DNA of 39,887 nt from Gammaproteobacteria bacterium (lineage in GTDB: Bacteria; Pseudomonadota; Gammaproteobacteria; SZUA-229), in NCBI GenBank assembly GCA_029882395.1, contig JAOUKT010000030.1, positions 1-39,887 of the forward strand, in the 5' to 3' direction. Positions 22,987 to 31,147 of the stretch are shown piece after piece (position 1 is the first letter of the stretch; each line of letters opens with the position of its first letter). A program made the translations under genes and the position numbers. The notes below the pieces were generated by a model. That model was not told the origin of the DNA, did not search any database, and saw only the letters and a program-made list of their open reading frames with translations.

Positions 22987-23433
22987 ATGAACAAGATCTC
23001 AGAACAACAAAAACTCGTTAGCGACGCTTATCAGCTCTCTAAAACCGACGAGGGGGCGCTGGCGCCTATGGCCGCGACGGATGCATTTATCCAGCAGGCT
23101 GCCGCGCAGGCTATAGCCTGTGATAAAGTCAAACGCAACAGCTTGCTGCTGCCTTTATCAGCCGCCGCAAGCGTTTTGATTGTTGCCGGCATCGTGTTGA
23201 AAATGGCTGTTTTTACAAATGATGCCGCTGTGAACGGTGCAGTGGTAGTGAATAAAAAACAGCCGATGTATATGTTGCAACGATCAAAGACAGTTCCTGA
23301 AGAAATGCTGCTGCAGATAAAGACGTTACTTGAGCAGAATGAAACCGATCAGGCGCGGTCTTTATATAAAAAGTTTCATCATCGTTATCCTCTGTATGAA
23401 ATCGATTCCGATTTGAGGGAAAAACTGCAATAG
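22987..23433 (+). CDS. Putative membrane-bound anti-sigma factor
   Basis: 148 aa from the ATG at 22987 (GAGAG before it). The cytoplasmic N-terminal helical part (about 1-45) precedes one membrane segment (SLLLPLSAAASVLIVAGIVLKMAVF) and a periplasmic C-terminal region (EEMLLQIKTLLEQNETDQARSLYKKF). No zinc-binding HxxxCxxC motif is seen, so it is not a ZAS-type anti-sigma. The role is inferred from position behind the sigma gene and from topology. Confidence 0.65.
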   Translation: MNKISEQQKLVSDAYQLSKTDEGALAPMAATDAFIQQAAAQAIACDKVKRNSLLLPLSAAASVLIVAGIVLKMAVFTNDAAVNGAVVVNKKQPMYMLQRSKTVPEEMLLQIKTLLEQNETDQARSLYKKFHHRYPLYEIDSDLREKLQ

Positions 23434-23437
23434 AGTT

Positions 23438-23489
23438 CCTTGTGCAACACATAATTTCTTTCCAGCAAGAAATTATGTGTTGCACAAGG
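23438..23489. repeat. Perfect 23-bp inverted repeat between convergent genes
   Basis: The arms 23438-23460 and 23467-23489 are exact complements, with loop TCCAGC. The arm begins CCTTGTGCAACACATAAT. The stem is far longer than a normal terminator and lacks a T run. It lies 4 nt after the anti-sigma stop and 15 nt before the stop of the convergent GTPase gene. Confidence 0.92.
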
Positions 23490-23504
23490 GGTTGTAATGC
23501 GGGC

Positions 23505-24527
23505 CTAAATACTGGTTAGCTGGCACAGAAAGCCATGCTCAATCTGTTCGGTACAAAGTTGTTTGTTAGCTGAAATAAACTCGATTCTATTATCTCTTCT
23601 GTAAAATGACTCAGTGACGCTCGTTTTGTTGTTCACAGCATTAAAACCATACCAGTGTTGCCGGCAGTTAAGAACGGCTTTTAAGCGCTCAATAGAGATG
23701 CTTTGATCCTGAAGCAGTCCGTGTATAAAGTTGAGCATTTGTATGCGGTTAAAAACAGCGCTGGCCGGCAGGATATATCCAAAGCTGAAGTAATGGCCGC
23801 TTTCTGAGCGGAATCGCTGTATTGATAAACCCTTAAAATCAAAAGCATCGCTTGCTGAATGGTATTGTGCGCCAGTTGGGCCGCTTAGCGCATTGTCCTG
23901 TTCCACATTACTAATGTGACTGAGCCATTTTATGTCGATTTGTGCCTGGGTTGCAGACAAGATAGTTTGTTTTTTTGGGTAAAGACGCTGCAAATAGCTG
24001 TTTGCATGCTGAAAGTGCGCGTCAGTCGACAGATCGGATTTATTAAGCACAATAATATCAGCGAGCTGGAGCTGTTGGCTGAAGCTTTCGCTTGCAAGAG
24101 CTGAATTAGCTGATGGCTTTGTAGAGGACTGGGTAAAAAGAGTGACATCAATAAAAGTAATAATGGAATTGATGCTGATAATGCGCTGTAGATATTCATC
24201 ACGAAGTAAATCAATAATGCCTGCAGGGTGCCCAAGTCCGGTCGCTTCGATAATGATACGTTCAGGTCTGTATTGTCTGATCAGTTTGGTTAATGTCACA
24301 CGCAGCTGTGTCTGTGCCGCGCAGCAGATGCAGCCACCGCTGATTTCTGTGATCGTCAAACTGTCGCTATCACCAGTATTGAGCAGTGCGGCATCAATAC
24401 CAATCTGGCCAAATTCATTGATGATAATGGCCCAGTTTTCGTTTTCAGGTTTGTTTTTGAGGAAATGCTTGATGGCAGTGGTTTTACCGCTACCAAGGCG
24501 GCCGATTATGAGGTTTGTGTCGATCAT
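23505..24527 (-). CDS. COG0523-family GTPase / metallochaperone (CobW-YjiA-ZNG type)
   Basis: 340 aa. P-loop GRLGSGKTT (9-17), the metal-binding GCICC (65-69), EATGLGHPAG and base-recognition NKSDL, followed by a CobW C-terminal domain (FSFGYILPASAVFNRIQML, LKAVLNCRQHWYGFN). Such proteins deliver zinc, cobalt or other metals to client enzymes using GTP. No client gene or obvious Zur box lies next to it, so the metal is undefined. It faces the sigma/anti-sigma pair tail to tail. Confidence 0.87.
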   Translation of the reverse strand: MIDTNLIIGRLGSGKTTAIKHFLKNKPENENWAIIINEFGQIGIDAALLNTGDSDSLTITEISGGCICCAAQTQLRVTLTKLIRQYRPERIIIEATGLGHPAGIIDLLRDEYLQRIISINSIITFIDVTLFTQSSTKPSANSALASESFSQQLQLADIIVLNKSDLSTDAHFQHANSYLQRLYPKKQTILSATQAQIDIKWLSHISNVEQDNALSGPTGAQYHSASDAFDFKGLSIQRFRSESGHYFSFGYILPASAVFNRIQMLNFIHGLLQDQSISIERLKAVLNCRQHWYGFNAVNNKTSVTESFYRRDNRIEFISANKQLCTEQIEHGFLCQLTSI

Positions 24528-24605
24528 ATTTTTTTAAAGTGTATTTAAGATCAGTGAGTATTTGTCGCTGCTTTGCTGCTATTATAGGGATAAACGTAGT
24601 CAGAT

Positions 24606-24648
24606 AGTGATTTGTTTCACAGATTATTCTGCGGCTGCAAACTACTAT
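24606..24648 (+). promoter_or_regulatory. CRP-like site and -10 upstream of the FecR-domain gene
   Basis: AGTGATTTGTTTCACA (24606-24621) matches 9 of 10 conserved CRP positions. A plausible -10, TACTAT (24643-24648), has its centre 32 bp downstream, again the class II position. The transcript would have a leader of about 65 nt before the ATG at 24720. Confidence 0.55.
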
Positions 24649-24719
24649 TGAACATACCAGTTAAAGATCTGAGCAATTGTGTGAGTTGAGCACGAGGACG
24701 CTAGTTAAAGTGGGGAAAA

Positions 24720-25472
24720 ATGAAAATTAAACGATTATTACTATTACTGCTTGGTATGGCGATACTGCAGCCTGTATTGACGAATGCGGAGGCTTTTCGA
24801 GGCAGAATTATCAAAACGGAAGGTAATGTTAAGATATTGACTGAGAATGGCGAAAGTATCAGTCCTGAACAACACAATAACATGATTAAATCCTCTGAAA
24901 CGATAATGACAGAGCTGGCAAGTAAAGTCGTTGTTGAATTTAGCGATGGTTCAATTGCTGTGCTCAATGAAAGCAGTTCGTTACTGGTTGAAAAGTCGGA
25001 GTGGTTATCCCAGGTAGGGGGTAAAATATACTTTGCATTTAAAAAAGTTTTTGGTAAAAAGCCAAGAAAAATCAAGACCAGTTTTGTAACACTGGGAATA
25101 CGTGGTACCAGTTTTATTATAGATTCCGATGCTGGTAAAGAAGCGGTGGCATTGCAGGAAGGCTCTTTGAACGTCGAATCGCCGGGTGAAGATTTTGAGT
25201 TGCACAAGCAAAAACCGGTTGACGACTTTGCTGCATTTATGCAACAACAGCAAGATCAGGCCAATAAAGTCAAAGATGAATTCTCAGACTACAAAAAACA
25301 GATCAATGAAGAATTTGTAGAATATGTCAAAGAATTTACACTCGAACCCAACAAGATGATCAGTTTCAATGGTAATAGAGTTGATGAAACTGAAATTTCA
25401 GATAAACTGCGCAGTGATTTTGGCAGCCTGGAAGAGTTTGCTGGCGATATTATTAACGAATATAAAAACTAA
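24720..25472 (+). CDS. Secreted FecR-domain protein
   Basis: 250 aa. Signal peptide MKIKRLLLLLLGMAILQPVLTNA, then a FecR domain (RGRIIKTEGNVKILTENGESI, GDSI-like VVEFSDGSIAVLNESSSLLVE, and the closing SFVTLGIRGTSFIID...VALQEGSLNVE). The C-terminal third is charged and helical. It has no N-terminal sigma-inhibiting part and no membrane helix besides the signal, so it is a periplasmic FecR-like protein rather than a classical anti-sigma regulator. GGGGA precedes the ATG. Its role may be peptidoglycan or cell-envelope binding; this is not established. Confidence 0.85.
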   Translation: MKIKRLLLLLLGMAILQPVLTNAEAFRGRIIKTEGNVKILTENGESISPEQHNNMIKSSETIMTELASKVVVEFSDGSIAVLNESSSLLVEKSEWLSQVGGKIYFAFKKVFGKKPRKIKTSFVTLGIRGTSFIIDSDAGKEAVALQEGSLNVESPGEDFELHKQKPVDDFAAFMQQQQDQANKVKDEFSDYKKQINEEFVEYVKEFTLEPNKMISFNGNRVDETEISDKLRSDFGSLEEFAGDIINEYKN

Positions 25473-25485
25473 TTGAGTAAACCGT

Positions 25486-25526
25486 CCATCAAATGAACAG
25501 AGCAGCAGCATCTGTTTGTTTGATGG
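25486..25526. terminator. Interrupted hairpin after the fecR-like gene
   Basis: CCATCAAA and TTTGATGG form the outer stem, AACAGA and TCTGTT the inner stem, with TG/TG bulges and loop GCAGCAGCA. No clean T run follows. It lies between convergent genes and may act in both directions. Confidence 0.5.
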
Positions 25527-25562
25527 TTTGTTGCTAAAAATAAAGCAGTAATAAAACCGAAG

Positions 25563-26420
25563 TTATGTCAGATTTAAGCGCGCTTTAAGCCGCGGAAAAC
25601 CGTCCAGTCCCTGAATGCCGCCGCTGTGAATAGCCAGTATCCGGGTATTCTTTTGAAAATAGCCCTTTTCTATCAGATCAAATAATGCAAACAGCATTTT
25701 GCCAGTATAAACAGGTTCTAATAAAATCTCCTGCTGCTGGTAAAACTCGATAATAAAGTTTTCAAGTGGTGACGTGCAGCGACCATAGCCACCAAAATGA
25801 TAATCTGATATCAGTGACCAGTTGTTATAGCTCTGGTGACGATTGCCTGCGCTCAGATAGGACTGGATGTCTGAATATAAAAAGTCGCCACCTTTTAACA
25901 CCGGAAAGCCGATGACTTTTTTAGAGTGGTTCAGGCCTTGTATCAGACCCGCTAGTGTACCGCCTGTGCCACAGGCACAACAGATAATGTCATAGTCTTG
26001 CGGCAGGCTGCGGGCATATTCTGCGCATGAGCTTACGGCTAATGCATTTGAGCCACCCTCAGGCAGAATGTAGGCGGGCTGGAAGGGCCGGCTTATGGCC
26101 TGCTGTGTCTGCAGCTCACTGATTTTCCGGTACAGGCTTCTGTCGATAAAATGCAGCTGCATGCCTGCTTTTTGTGCAAACTGTAGGGTCGGGCTATATT
26201 GTTTAGGTTCAGGGCCTCGAATAATGCCGATGGTTTCAAAACCAAATCGCTGGCCGGCTGCGGCAGTTGCATAAATATGATTACTGTAACAGCCACCAAA
26301 AGTCAGCAGTTTTTTGTAGCCCTGTTGTCGTGCTAATTCGAGATTGGGTTTGAGCTTTAGCCATTTATTGCCTTGTATCGTCGCATCATTCAAATCCTCG
26401 CGCTTAAGAGAAAGCTGCAC
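25563..26420 (-). CDS. PLP-dependent ACC deaminase / D-cysteine desulfhydrase family protein
   Basis: The fold is clear: LKREDLNDATIQGNKWLKLKPNLELA includes the PLP lysine (GNKWLKL), then TFGGCYSNHIYATAAAG, LPEGGSNALAV, CACGTGGTLAGLI and LAIHSGGIQGLDGFP. Family members deaminate ACC or desulfhydrate D-cysteine; which is done here is not decidable. The coordinates begin at an in-frame GTG (26420), but homology-like sequence (NIPLLKPTPVHNI...ALLSQAGVQ) continues upstream to about 26489 with no ATG, GTG or TTG. The true start is thus uncertain; see findings. Confidence 0.82.
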   Translation of the reverse strand: MQLSLKREDLNDATIQGNKWLKLKPNLELARQQGYKKLLTFGGCYSNHIYATAAAGQRFGFETIGIIRGPEPKQYSPTLQFAQKAGMQLHFIDRSLYRKISELQTQQAISRPFQPAYILPEGGSNALAVSSCAEYARSLPQDYDIICCACGTGGTLAGLIQGLNHSKKVIGFPVLKGGDFLYSDIQSYLSAGNRHQSYNNWSLISDYHFGGYGRCTSPLENFIIEFYQQQEILLEPVYTGKMLFALFDLIEKGYFQKNTRILAIHSGGIQGLDGFPRLKARLNLT

Positions 26421-26485
26421 TCCTGCTTGCGACAGAAGAGCGGAATGTATGTTGTGAACAGGGGTAGGTTTTAATAGCGGGATAT

Positions 26486-26902
26486 TTATTGTGCGACCAC
26501 ATGAATAACATGAGAGTACTCAAAGAAGACAATGCGGTCAGAGTAGACCCATCGGGTGATTGGTGGTTTGCCGACGGCGGGATGCCGTGTTATCGGTTCG
26601 CCTAGCTGACTAAGTACTTTCTCCATAGTCATGCCTCTCTTGGGGAAGTCGATCAGCATGTTGTGCGAGTTAGACGGCGAGACGTTAGGCTCAGCTGGAT
26701 TATTATTCAACGGCATATCATTGACATCGACAGTGTCTGTGACGGTGTCAGTGCTTTCAGATACCGGGAGCGCAATGTTTGACTGTTGCGAATGCTCTGG
26801 CGGCGGCTGGACGGCTTTATCATCCTCGGCTGGCCGGTTTGCAAAACACGGCAAAGTTATTATCAGTAAACTGGTGACATATAAAAGACGCCGTTTTTTC
26901 AT
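26486..26902 (-). CDS. Small exported BamE/SmpA-like protein
   Basis: 138 aa from the ATG at 26902 (GGA before it; an upstream ATG at 26914 is possible). Signal peptide MKKRRLLYVTSLLIITLPCFA, a Pro/Asn/Ser-rich linker to about residue 85, then RGMTMEKVLSQLGEPITRHPAVGKPPITRWVYSDRIVFFEYSHVIHVV. That last block is the compact fold seen in SmpA/BamE-like and related periplasmic proteins. There is no lipobox. Its role may be envelope assembly; client unknown. The stop overlaps the upstream extension of the deaminase-like frame. Confidence 0.75.
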   Translation of the reverse strand: MKKRRLLYVTSLLIITLPCFANRPAEDDKAVQPPPEHSQQSNIALPVSESTDTVTDTVDVNDMPLNNNPAEPNVSPSNSHNMLIDFPKRGMTMEKVLSQLGEPITRHPAVGKPPITRWVYSDRIVFFEYSHVIHVVAQ

Positions 26903-27078
26903 GATTTGATCCATCAGAATAGTTATCTTGTTATATTGTATATTGATTTAATATTGAATGCAGTCTTTGCTGATAGGTTGGAACTGTAAAATGCAGGCTG
27001 ATAGTCTATAATCAAATCAGCTTATTTATAAAAACAATATAATTATTATAATTTTTGGCTTATATAGGTTTTCAGGTG

Positions 27079-28065
27079 ATGAAAAATATAAAATATATTC
27101 ATCCGCTTTTTTTATTCTTTGTGCAGCTTATATCTATTCCATTCTGTCATGCGGAATTGTCAGCGAGCTTATTAAAATCAGCAGAAAGTGGTAACACAAG
27201 CGCACAATACACGGTCGCCCGATCCTATGAGCTGGGTAAGCGTGTAAAAAGCAATAAAGAACAAGCCATTGCATGGTACACAAAAGCAGCGGATAAAGGA
27301 CATGCCGAGTCCGGCTATCGTCTTGGCTTGATCTATTATAAAGGTGTTGGTGGTTTCAAAATTAATCTGGAAAAAGCTTTTCATTATATTTCTATGGCGG
27401 CAAAGGCCAGGCATAAACGATCACAGGCGCATCTGGCAGAAATGTATGAAAATGGAGATGGCGTGAAAAAAAGTGAAATACTGTCTGATTACTGGTACGA
27501 GCAGGCGTTCACTTCCAGTACAGTGTCAATATCCGCTTACCCGCAGGAGAAGAATAAAAAATCAGTAGTGCATGCTCCCGTTGAGGTGGAAAAAACATTT
27601 AATAAAAAGCCGGCCGCTATAAAGGCGGTCGTATCCGCTGATAGCCAGGTGGATTTCCCGGATGTCATCATGAACAAAAACTGGTTTCAGGGTAATAATC
27701 CGTCGATGTATCTGAAATCAACAGGGACAAAATGTAAACTTAAAAATGCCAATATCGAGTGCATATCCTCAAAGTTAAAGGCACTGCACAAGACCGGTCT
27801 TTATAAGTTCAAAGTTAAATCAATCATTTCACGTGGTGAGACTGATAAAGCGATCAATGTTATATACAGAAAACTTTACACTTCTGTACCGGATGAAAGC
27901 GTTGAAGCTTATGCATTTGAAGAAACGACGAGTGATATAACTGCAGGCTTAACGGTTGGCTGGGAGAAAAAAAGCCATTCATTTTCGTGTCTGTTTGAAA
28001 GCAGCAGGACTATGCTTTGCCGACCCGTTGGTGAAGATGCATTTTATATAAAAAGCCGTTTTTAA
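27079..28065 (+). CDS. Exported Sel1-repeat protein
   Basis: 328 aa from the ATG at 27079 (CAGGTG before it; the upstream TTG at 27055 is less likely). Signal peptide ending CHA. Three Sel1-like repeats lie between about residues 35 and 145 (NTSAQYTVARSYELGKRV..., AESGYRLGLIYYKGVGG..., RSQAHLAEMYENGDGV...). The C-terminal half lacks repeats and contains paired Cys. Sel1 proteins act as protein-protein scaffolds in the envelope. The stop codon abuts the stop of the convergent S24 gene with no spacer. Confidence 0.82.
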   Translation: MKNIKYIHPLFLFFVQLISIPFCHAELSASLLKSAESGNTSAQYTVARSYELGKRVKSNKEQAIAWYTKAADKGHAESGYRLGLIYYKGVGGFKINLEKAFHYISMAAKARHKRSQAHLAEMYENGDGVKKSEILSDYWYEQAFTSSTVSISAYPQEKNKKSVVHAPVEVEKTFNKKPAAIKAVVSADSQVDFPDVIMNKNWFQGNNPSMYLKSTGTKCKLKNANIECISSKLKALHKTGLYKFKVKSIISRGETDKAINVIYRKLYTSVPDESVEAYAFEETTSDITAGLTVGWEKKSHSFSCLFESSRTMLCRPVGEDAFYIKSRF

Positions 28066-28533
28066 TCAGTCGAATTTGCGAATAACGCCGGAGACAATGC
28101 CGAGTACGTGTACTTCATTGTGCTTGAAATACATCGGGCTCATTTCAGGGTTTGCTGGCTGCAGGCGGATGCCGCTTTCTTCAATATAAAACTTTTTTAA
28201 GGTAACCTGGTCACCGTGGATCAGTGCCACAACCGACTGGCCATTCTCAGCCGTTTCAGTTTTATTGATGATGATGATATCGCCATCGACAATATTATCA
28301 TCAATCATGGATTCACCTTTCACCTGCAAGGCATAGGTGTTCTTGCGAACCATATTGGCCGGTACGCGAATTTTTTCCTGTTCGACGATCCGTTCAATCG
28401 GTGAACCGGCAGTGATAGAGCCCAGTAATGGAATCTCTACTAATTCTTCAATCTCAGCTTCAAGTTCTTGCAAGGAAGGCGTCCAGACAGGCCGTGAGTT
28501 TTTAGAGAAAGGGTAGATATTATCCATGTCCAT
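28066..28533 (-). CDS. S24-family LexA/UmuD-like protein lacking the DNA-binding domain
   Basis: 155 aa. A LexA-type self-cleavage domain is complete: Ala42-Gly43 cleavage site in SITAGSPI, catalytic Ser75 in VKGESMIDD, catalytic Lys113 in VTLKKF, and C-terminal VLGIVSGVIRKF. LexA has about 70 residues of winged HTH before this. Here there are only about 35 residues without HTH. Size fits UmuD, sequence is nearer to LexA. No umuC lies nearby. An inverted repeat upstream suggests its own promoter, 73 nt after rnd. Confidence 0.85.
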   Translation of the reverse strand: MDMDNIYPFSKNSRPVWTPSLQELEAEIEELVEIPLLGSITAGSPIERIVEQEKIRVPANMVRKNTYALQVKGESMIDDNIVDGDIIIINKTETAENGQSVVALIHGDQVTLKKFYIEESGIRLQPANPEMSPMYFKHNEVHVLGIVSGVIRKFD

Positions 28534-28546
28534 TACCGTTTTGGTT

Positions 28547-28589
28547 TTGATATATGAATATATTTAACACACTGATTTAAATATATCAA
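28547..28589. promoter_or_regulatory. Inverted repeat upstream of the S24 gene
   Basis: TTGATATAT (28547-28555) and its exact complement ATATATCAA (28581-28589), separated by 25 bp, lie just upstream of the start at 28533. It could be an operator with two half-sites. It is not an SOS box (no CTG-N10-CAG). Confidence 0.35.
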
Positions 28590-28606
28590 GTAAGTGGCTG
28601 ATTCTA

Positions 28607-29749
28607 TTAGTCTAATACGGCCCTGTTATTGTCTATATGAAGTCGCAAATCACCTGCAAGGAATTGTTTGATAGTATTGCCGACCAGAATCTTTCGCCAA
28701 CCCTGATAAAGTGCATTTTCAGTACTGCCACAGACCAGGCTAACAAGGTCTTTTTTATTACAGATGAATGCCGGGCTAATATTGTTTTCAGCCGCTTTGA
28801 GTTGAACAATAGCCGACAAGATATCGACGATAGCGGATTGTTCTGTAGACGGGCTGTGTTTGCGGGCAAAACGTGGCCATTCTGACTCAGGTTTAGTGAT
28901 GCCTGTTTGCACGCAGTTCAGCAACTGTTGTAATTCTTTGTCTGACAAGCGCGCATTTATCTGACGAATTTCTTTCAGTTCTGCAATAGTCCCGGGTTGC
29001 TGATTGGCAATATCGACAATAACATCATCAGTCATGGCGCGTTTGCGTGGGATATTGCGTTTGATGGCAAGCGTTTCTCGCCAGTCAGCCAGCTCCTGAA
29101 CAATGGATAGCTTTTGTGCCGGCAGGCGATTAGCTGTTTTGATTTTTTTCCACATCGCACGTTGATCAACCTGATAACGGTTTGTATCCGTTAGCTGTTG
29201 AAAGTCATCGGTTAGCCAGTCAGTTCTGTTTAATTCTTTCAGTCTGTTTTGCATGATCGGGTATATCTGAGCCAGATAAATCACGTCAGTGGCGGCATAT
29301 GATAATTGTTTTTGGTTAAGCGGGCGTCTTGTCCAGTCAGTCCGGGTCTGGGATTTGTCGACATCGACGTCGAGTAAGTTTTTAACAAGATTGGCGTAAC
29401 CGATTTGTTCGCCATAGCCTAGCAATGATGCAGCGACTTGAGTATCAAAGATAGGTTTCGGTAATTCACCCTGCAGGTTATAAAAGATTTCATAATCCTG
29501 GCTGGCTGAATGCAGTACTTTGGTGATGTGAGTATTGTTAATCAGTTCGAAAAATGTATCGAGGCTATCAAGCTCTAGCGGGTCAATGATGAATGTCAGC
29601 GATTCATTGGCGACCTGAATTAAAGCCAGTTTAGAATAATAGGTTTTTTCACGGAGAAACTCCGTGTCGACGGCAAGGAAGGTGCTACCTGCCAGCGCCT
29701 TGCAACATTGAAGAAGTTCTTGCTGTGTTGAAACCATTGTGTAATTCAT
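28607..29749 (-). CDS. rnd: Ribonuclease D
   Basis: 380 aa. DEDDy exonuclease motifs are VDTEFLREKTYY (Asp, Glu), LHSASQDYEIF (Asp) and YAATDVIYLAQIY (Tyr, Asp). One HRDC domain follows (LPAQKLSIVQELADWRETLAIKRNIPRKRAMTDDVIVDIA) and then a less conserved second helical part. It trims the 3' ends of tRNA and other stable RNAs. The start overlaps gloA by 4 nt, so it is the last gene of the long operon that starts with the iron transporter. Confidence 0.94.
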   Translation of the reverse strand: MNYTMVSTQQELLQCCKALAGSTFLAVDTEFLREKTYYSKLALIQVANESLTFIIDPLELDSLDTFFELINNTHITKVLHSASQDYEIFYNLQGELPKPIFDTQVAASLLGYGEQIGYANLVKNLLDVDVDKSQTRTDWTRRPLNQKQLSYAATDVIYLAQIYPIMQNRLKELNRTDWLTDDFQQLTDTNRYQVDQRAMWKKIKTANRLPAQKLSIVQELADWRETLAIKRNIPRKRAMTDDVIVDIANQQPGTIAELKEIRQINARLSDKELQQLLNCVQTGITKPESEWPRFARKHSPSTEQSAIVDILSAIVQLKAAENNISPAFICNKKDLVSLVCGSTENALYQGWRKILVGNTIKQFLAGDLRLHIDNNRAVLD

Positions 29750-30132
29750 ATTTTAGGGCCTAAAAGCTCAATTTGATAACCATCGGGGTCTTCAACAAAT
29801 GCGACGATGGTTTTGCCTGCATTCATGGCGCCCGCCTCTCGGATAATTTTTCCACCCAGCTGTTTAATCGCGTCCGTAGCCTGATAAACGTCCTCTACCT
29901 CAATCGCAAGATGGCCAAAAGCATTGCCTATATCATAGTGATCGGTGTCCCAGTTATGGGTCAATTCAATGGCTGTGTTTTCAGATTCTTTGCCATAGCC
30001 AATAAAGGCCAGAGTAAAGCGGCCATCGGGGTAATCTTTTTGGCGTAAGAGTGTCATACCAAGTACATCGGTATAAAAACGGATGGACTTGTCAAGATTT
30101 CCTACCCGTAACATGGTGTGTAAAAGTCGCAT
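29746..30132 (-). CDS. gloA: Lactoylglutathione lyase (glyoxalase I)
   Basis: 128 aa from the ATG at 30132, chosen because AGGAG lies 7 nt before it. The metal ligands are His5 (RLLHTMLRV), Glu in NTAIELTHN, His in GNAFGHLAIEV and Glu in GYQIELLGP, the layout of Ni/Co-type GloA. It converts the methylglyoxal-glutathione adduct to S-lactoylglutathione in the cytoplasm. Overlap of 4 nt with rnd shows coupling. Confidence 0.95.
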   Translation of the reverse strand: MRLLHTMLRVGNLDKSIRFYTDVLGMTLLRQKDYPDGRFTLAFIGYGKESENTAIELTHNWDTDHYDIGNAFGHLAIEVEDVYQATDAIKQLGGKIIREAGAMNAGKTIVAFVEDPDGYQIELLGPKI

Positions 30133-30152
30133 TTTCTGCTCCTGGTTTAATA

Positions 30153-30692
30153 TTAAATGATTGCCGTATGTTGACGATGCCATTCATAAAGACAAATAGC
30201 CAGAGCATGGCTGACATTCATCGAGCCATTGTTGCCAAACATCGGTATTTTAACGGCGCTATGGCACTTATTGAGAATCGCGTCTGAAATGCCGTAGCGT
30301 TCTGAACCAACAAGCAGGCTGCATTCTTTTGGTAAGGTCGCTGAGAAGAGGCTTTCTGCCTGGCTGGTAAGCTCTAATGCGATTAATGTGGGCAAGCTCT
30401 GATAATCGGCATGGAATTTTTCATGATCCCAGTATTCCGTAACGACATTTTTGCAGGTGTTACGTGATGTGCGGGCAACGGTTTTGTTATTGCTGAAGGA
30501 GCGGCCCGTTTTATCAATGAATATGATTTTTGTTGCAGCGCTGGCATCGGCCAGGCGATAAATACTGCCTATGTTCGACGGTGTTTGTAAGTCAACAGCA
30601 ATGATGGTGCATCCTGATGGTTTAATAATGTGTTGTTGCTGCTGGTATAAGGTTTCACTGTCCAAAGCGATGCCGGCGTTACGTTCAGTCAT
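30153..30692 (-). CDS. TrmH/SpoU-family RNA 2'-O-methyltransferase
   Basis: 179 aa. The SPOUT knot motifs are present: AVDLQTPSNIGSIYRLADA (motif 1), LLVGSERYGIS (motif 2) and IPMFGNNGSMNVSHALAICLYEW (motif 3). It lacks the N-terminal RNA-binding domain of RlmB. Substrate unknown (tRNA or rRNA). It sits 2 nt after the terB-like gene and 20 nt before gloA. Confidence 0.88.
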   Translation of the reverse strand: MTERNAGIALDSETLYQQQQHIIKPSGCTIIAVDLQTPSNIGSIYRLADASAATKIIFIDKTGRSFSNNKTVARTSRNTCKNVVTEYWDHEKFHADYQSLPTLIALELTSQAESLFSATLPKECSLLVGSERYGISDAILNKCHSAVKIPMFGNNGSMNVSHALAICLYEWHRQHTAII

Positions 30693-30694
30693 AT

Positions 30695-31147
30695 TTAAAG
30701 GCTTGCAGTAACCCGGTGCTTGGCTTTAATAAATTCTTTATGCGGCAGGTGGAGCAGGTCGGCGATCTTGCGTAAATAATGTTCTTCATATTTATCGAGC
30801 TCACCATCGGCATAGGCTATATGCCAGAGATTATCGATAATTTTGATCTTTTTAGCATTATCGTATGACGCATTAATTAATTTTGCAAAGCGGTAATAAT
30901 CCACCGCATTTCTGCTTTCTTCTTCAGCCAGCAGGAATAAATTATCTGTTTCTGAATCACTTAATGAAAAATCTTTTTTTATTAAGTCTTTAACCGCATC
31001 ATGCTCTGCCTGTTCAATTCTGTGATCCATGCGAATCATTTCAATTAATAAAGAGGCGCTGGCCAGTTTGATCTGATGATCCTCATCAGCGACTTCTTTG
31101 TTGCTGTTGAGTTTGTCGTTAAAAAAATCAAGAATACTTTGCATCAT
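30695..31147 (-). CDS. TerB-like protein
   Basis: 150 aa, all helical. LASASLLIEMIRMDHRIEQAEHDAVKDLIKKDF and IIDNLWHIAYADGELDKYEEHYLRKIADLLHL match the two halves of the TerB/DjlA-type domain, with acidic residues that bind metal in TerB. No other ter gene is present, so tellurite resistance is not implied. Start (two consecutive ATGs) overlaps the ABC ATPase gene by 4 nt. Confidence 0.87.
   Translation of the reverse strand: MMQSILDFFNDKLNSNKEVADEDHQIKLASASLLIEMIRMDHRIEQAEHDAVKDLIKKDFSLSDSETDNLFLLAEEESRNAVDYYRFAKLINASYDNAKKIKIIDNLWHIAYADGELDKYEEHYLRKIADLLHLPHKEFIKAKHRVTASL

Noticed and set aside
30695..31147. Tellurite resistance cluster
   Set aside because: Only a terB-like gene is present; terA, terC, terD and terZ are absent, and the gene lies in an iron transport operon.
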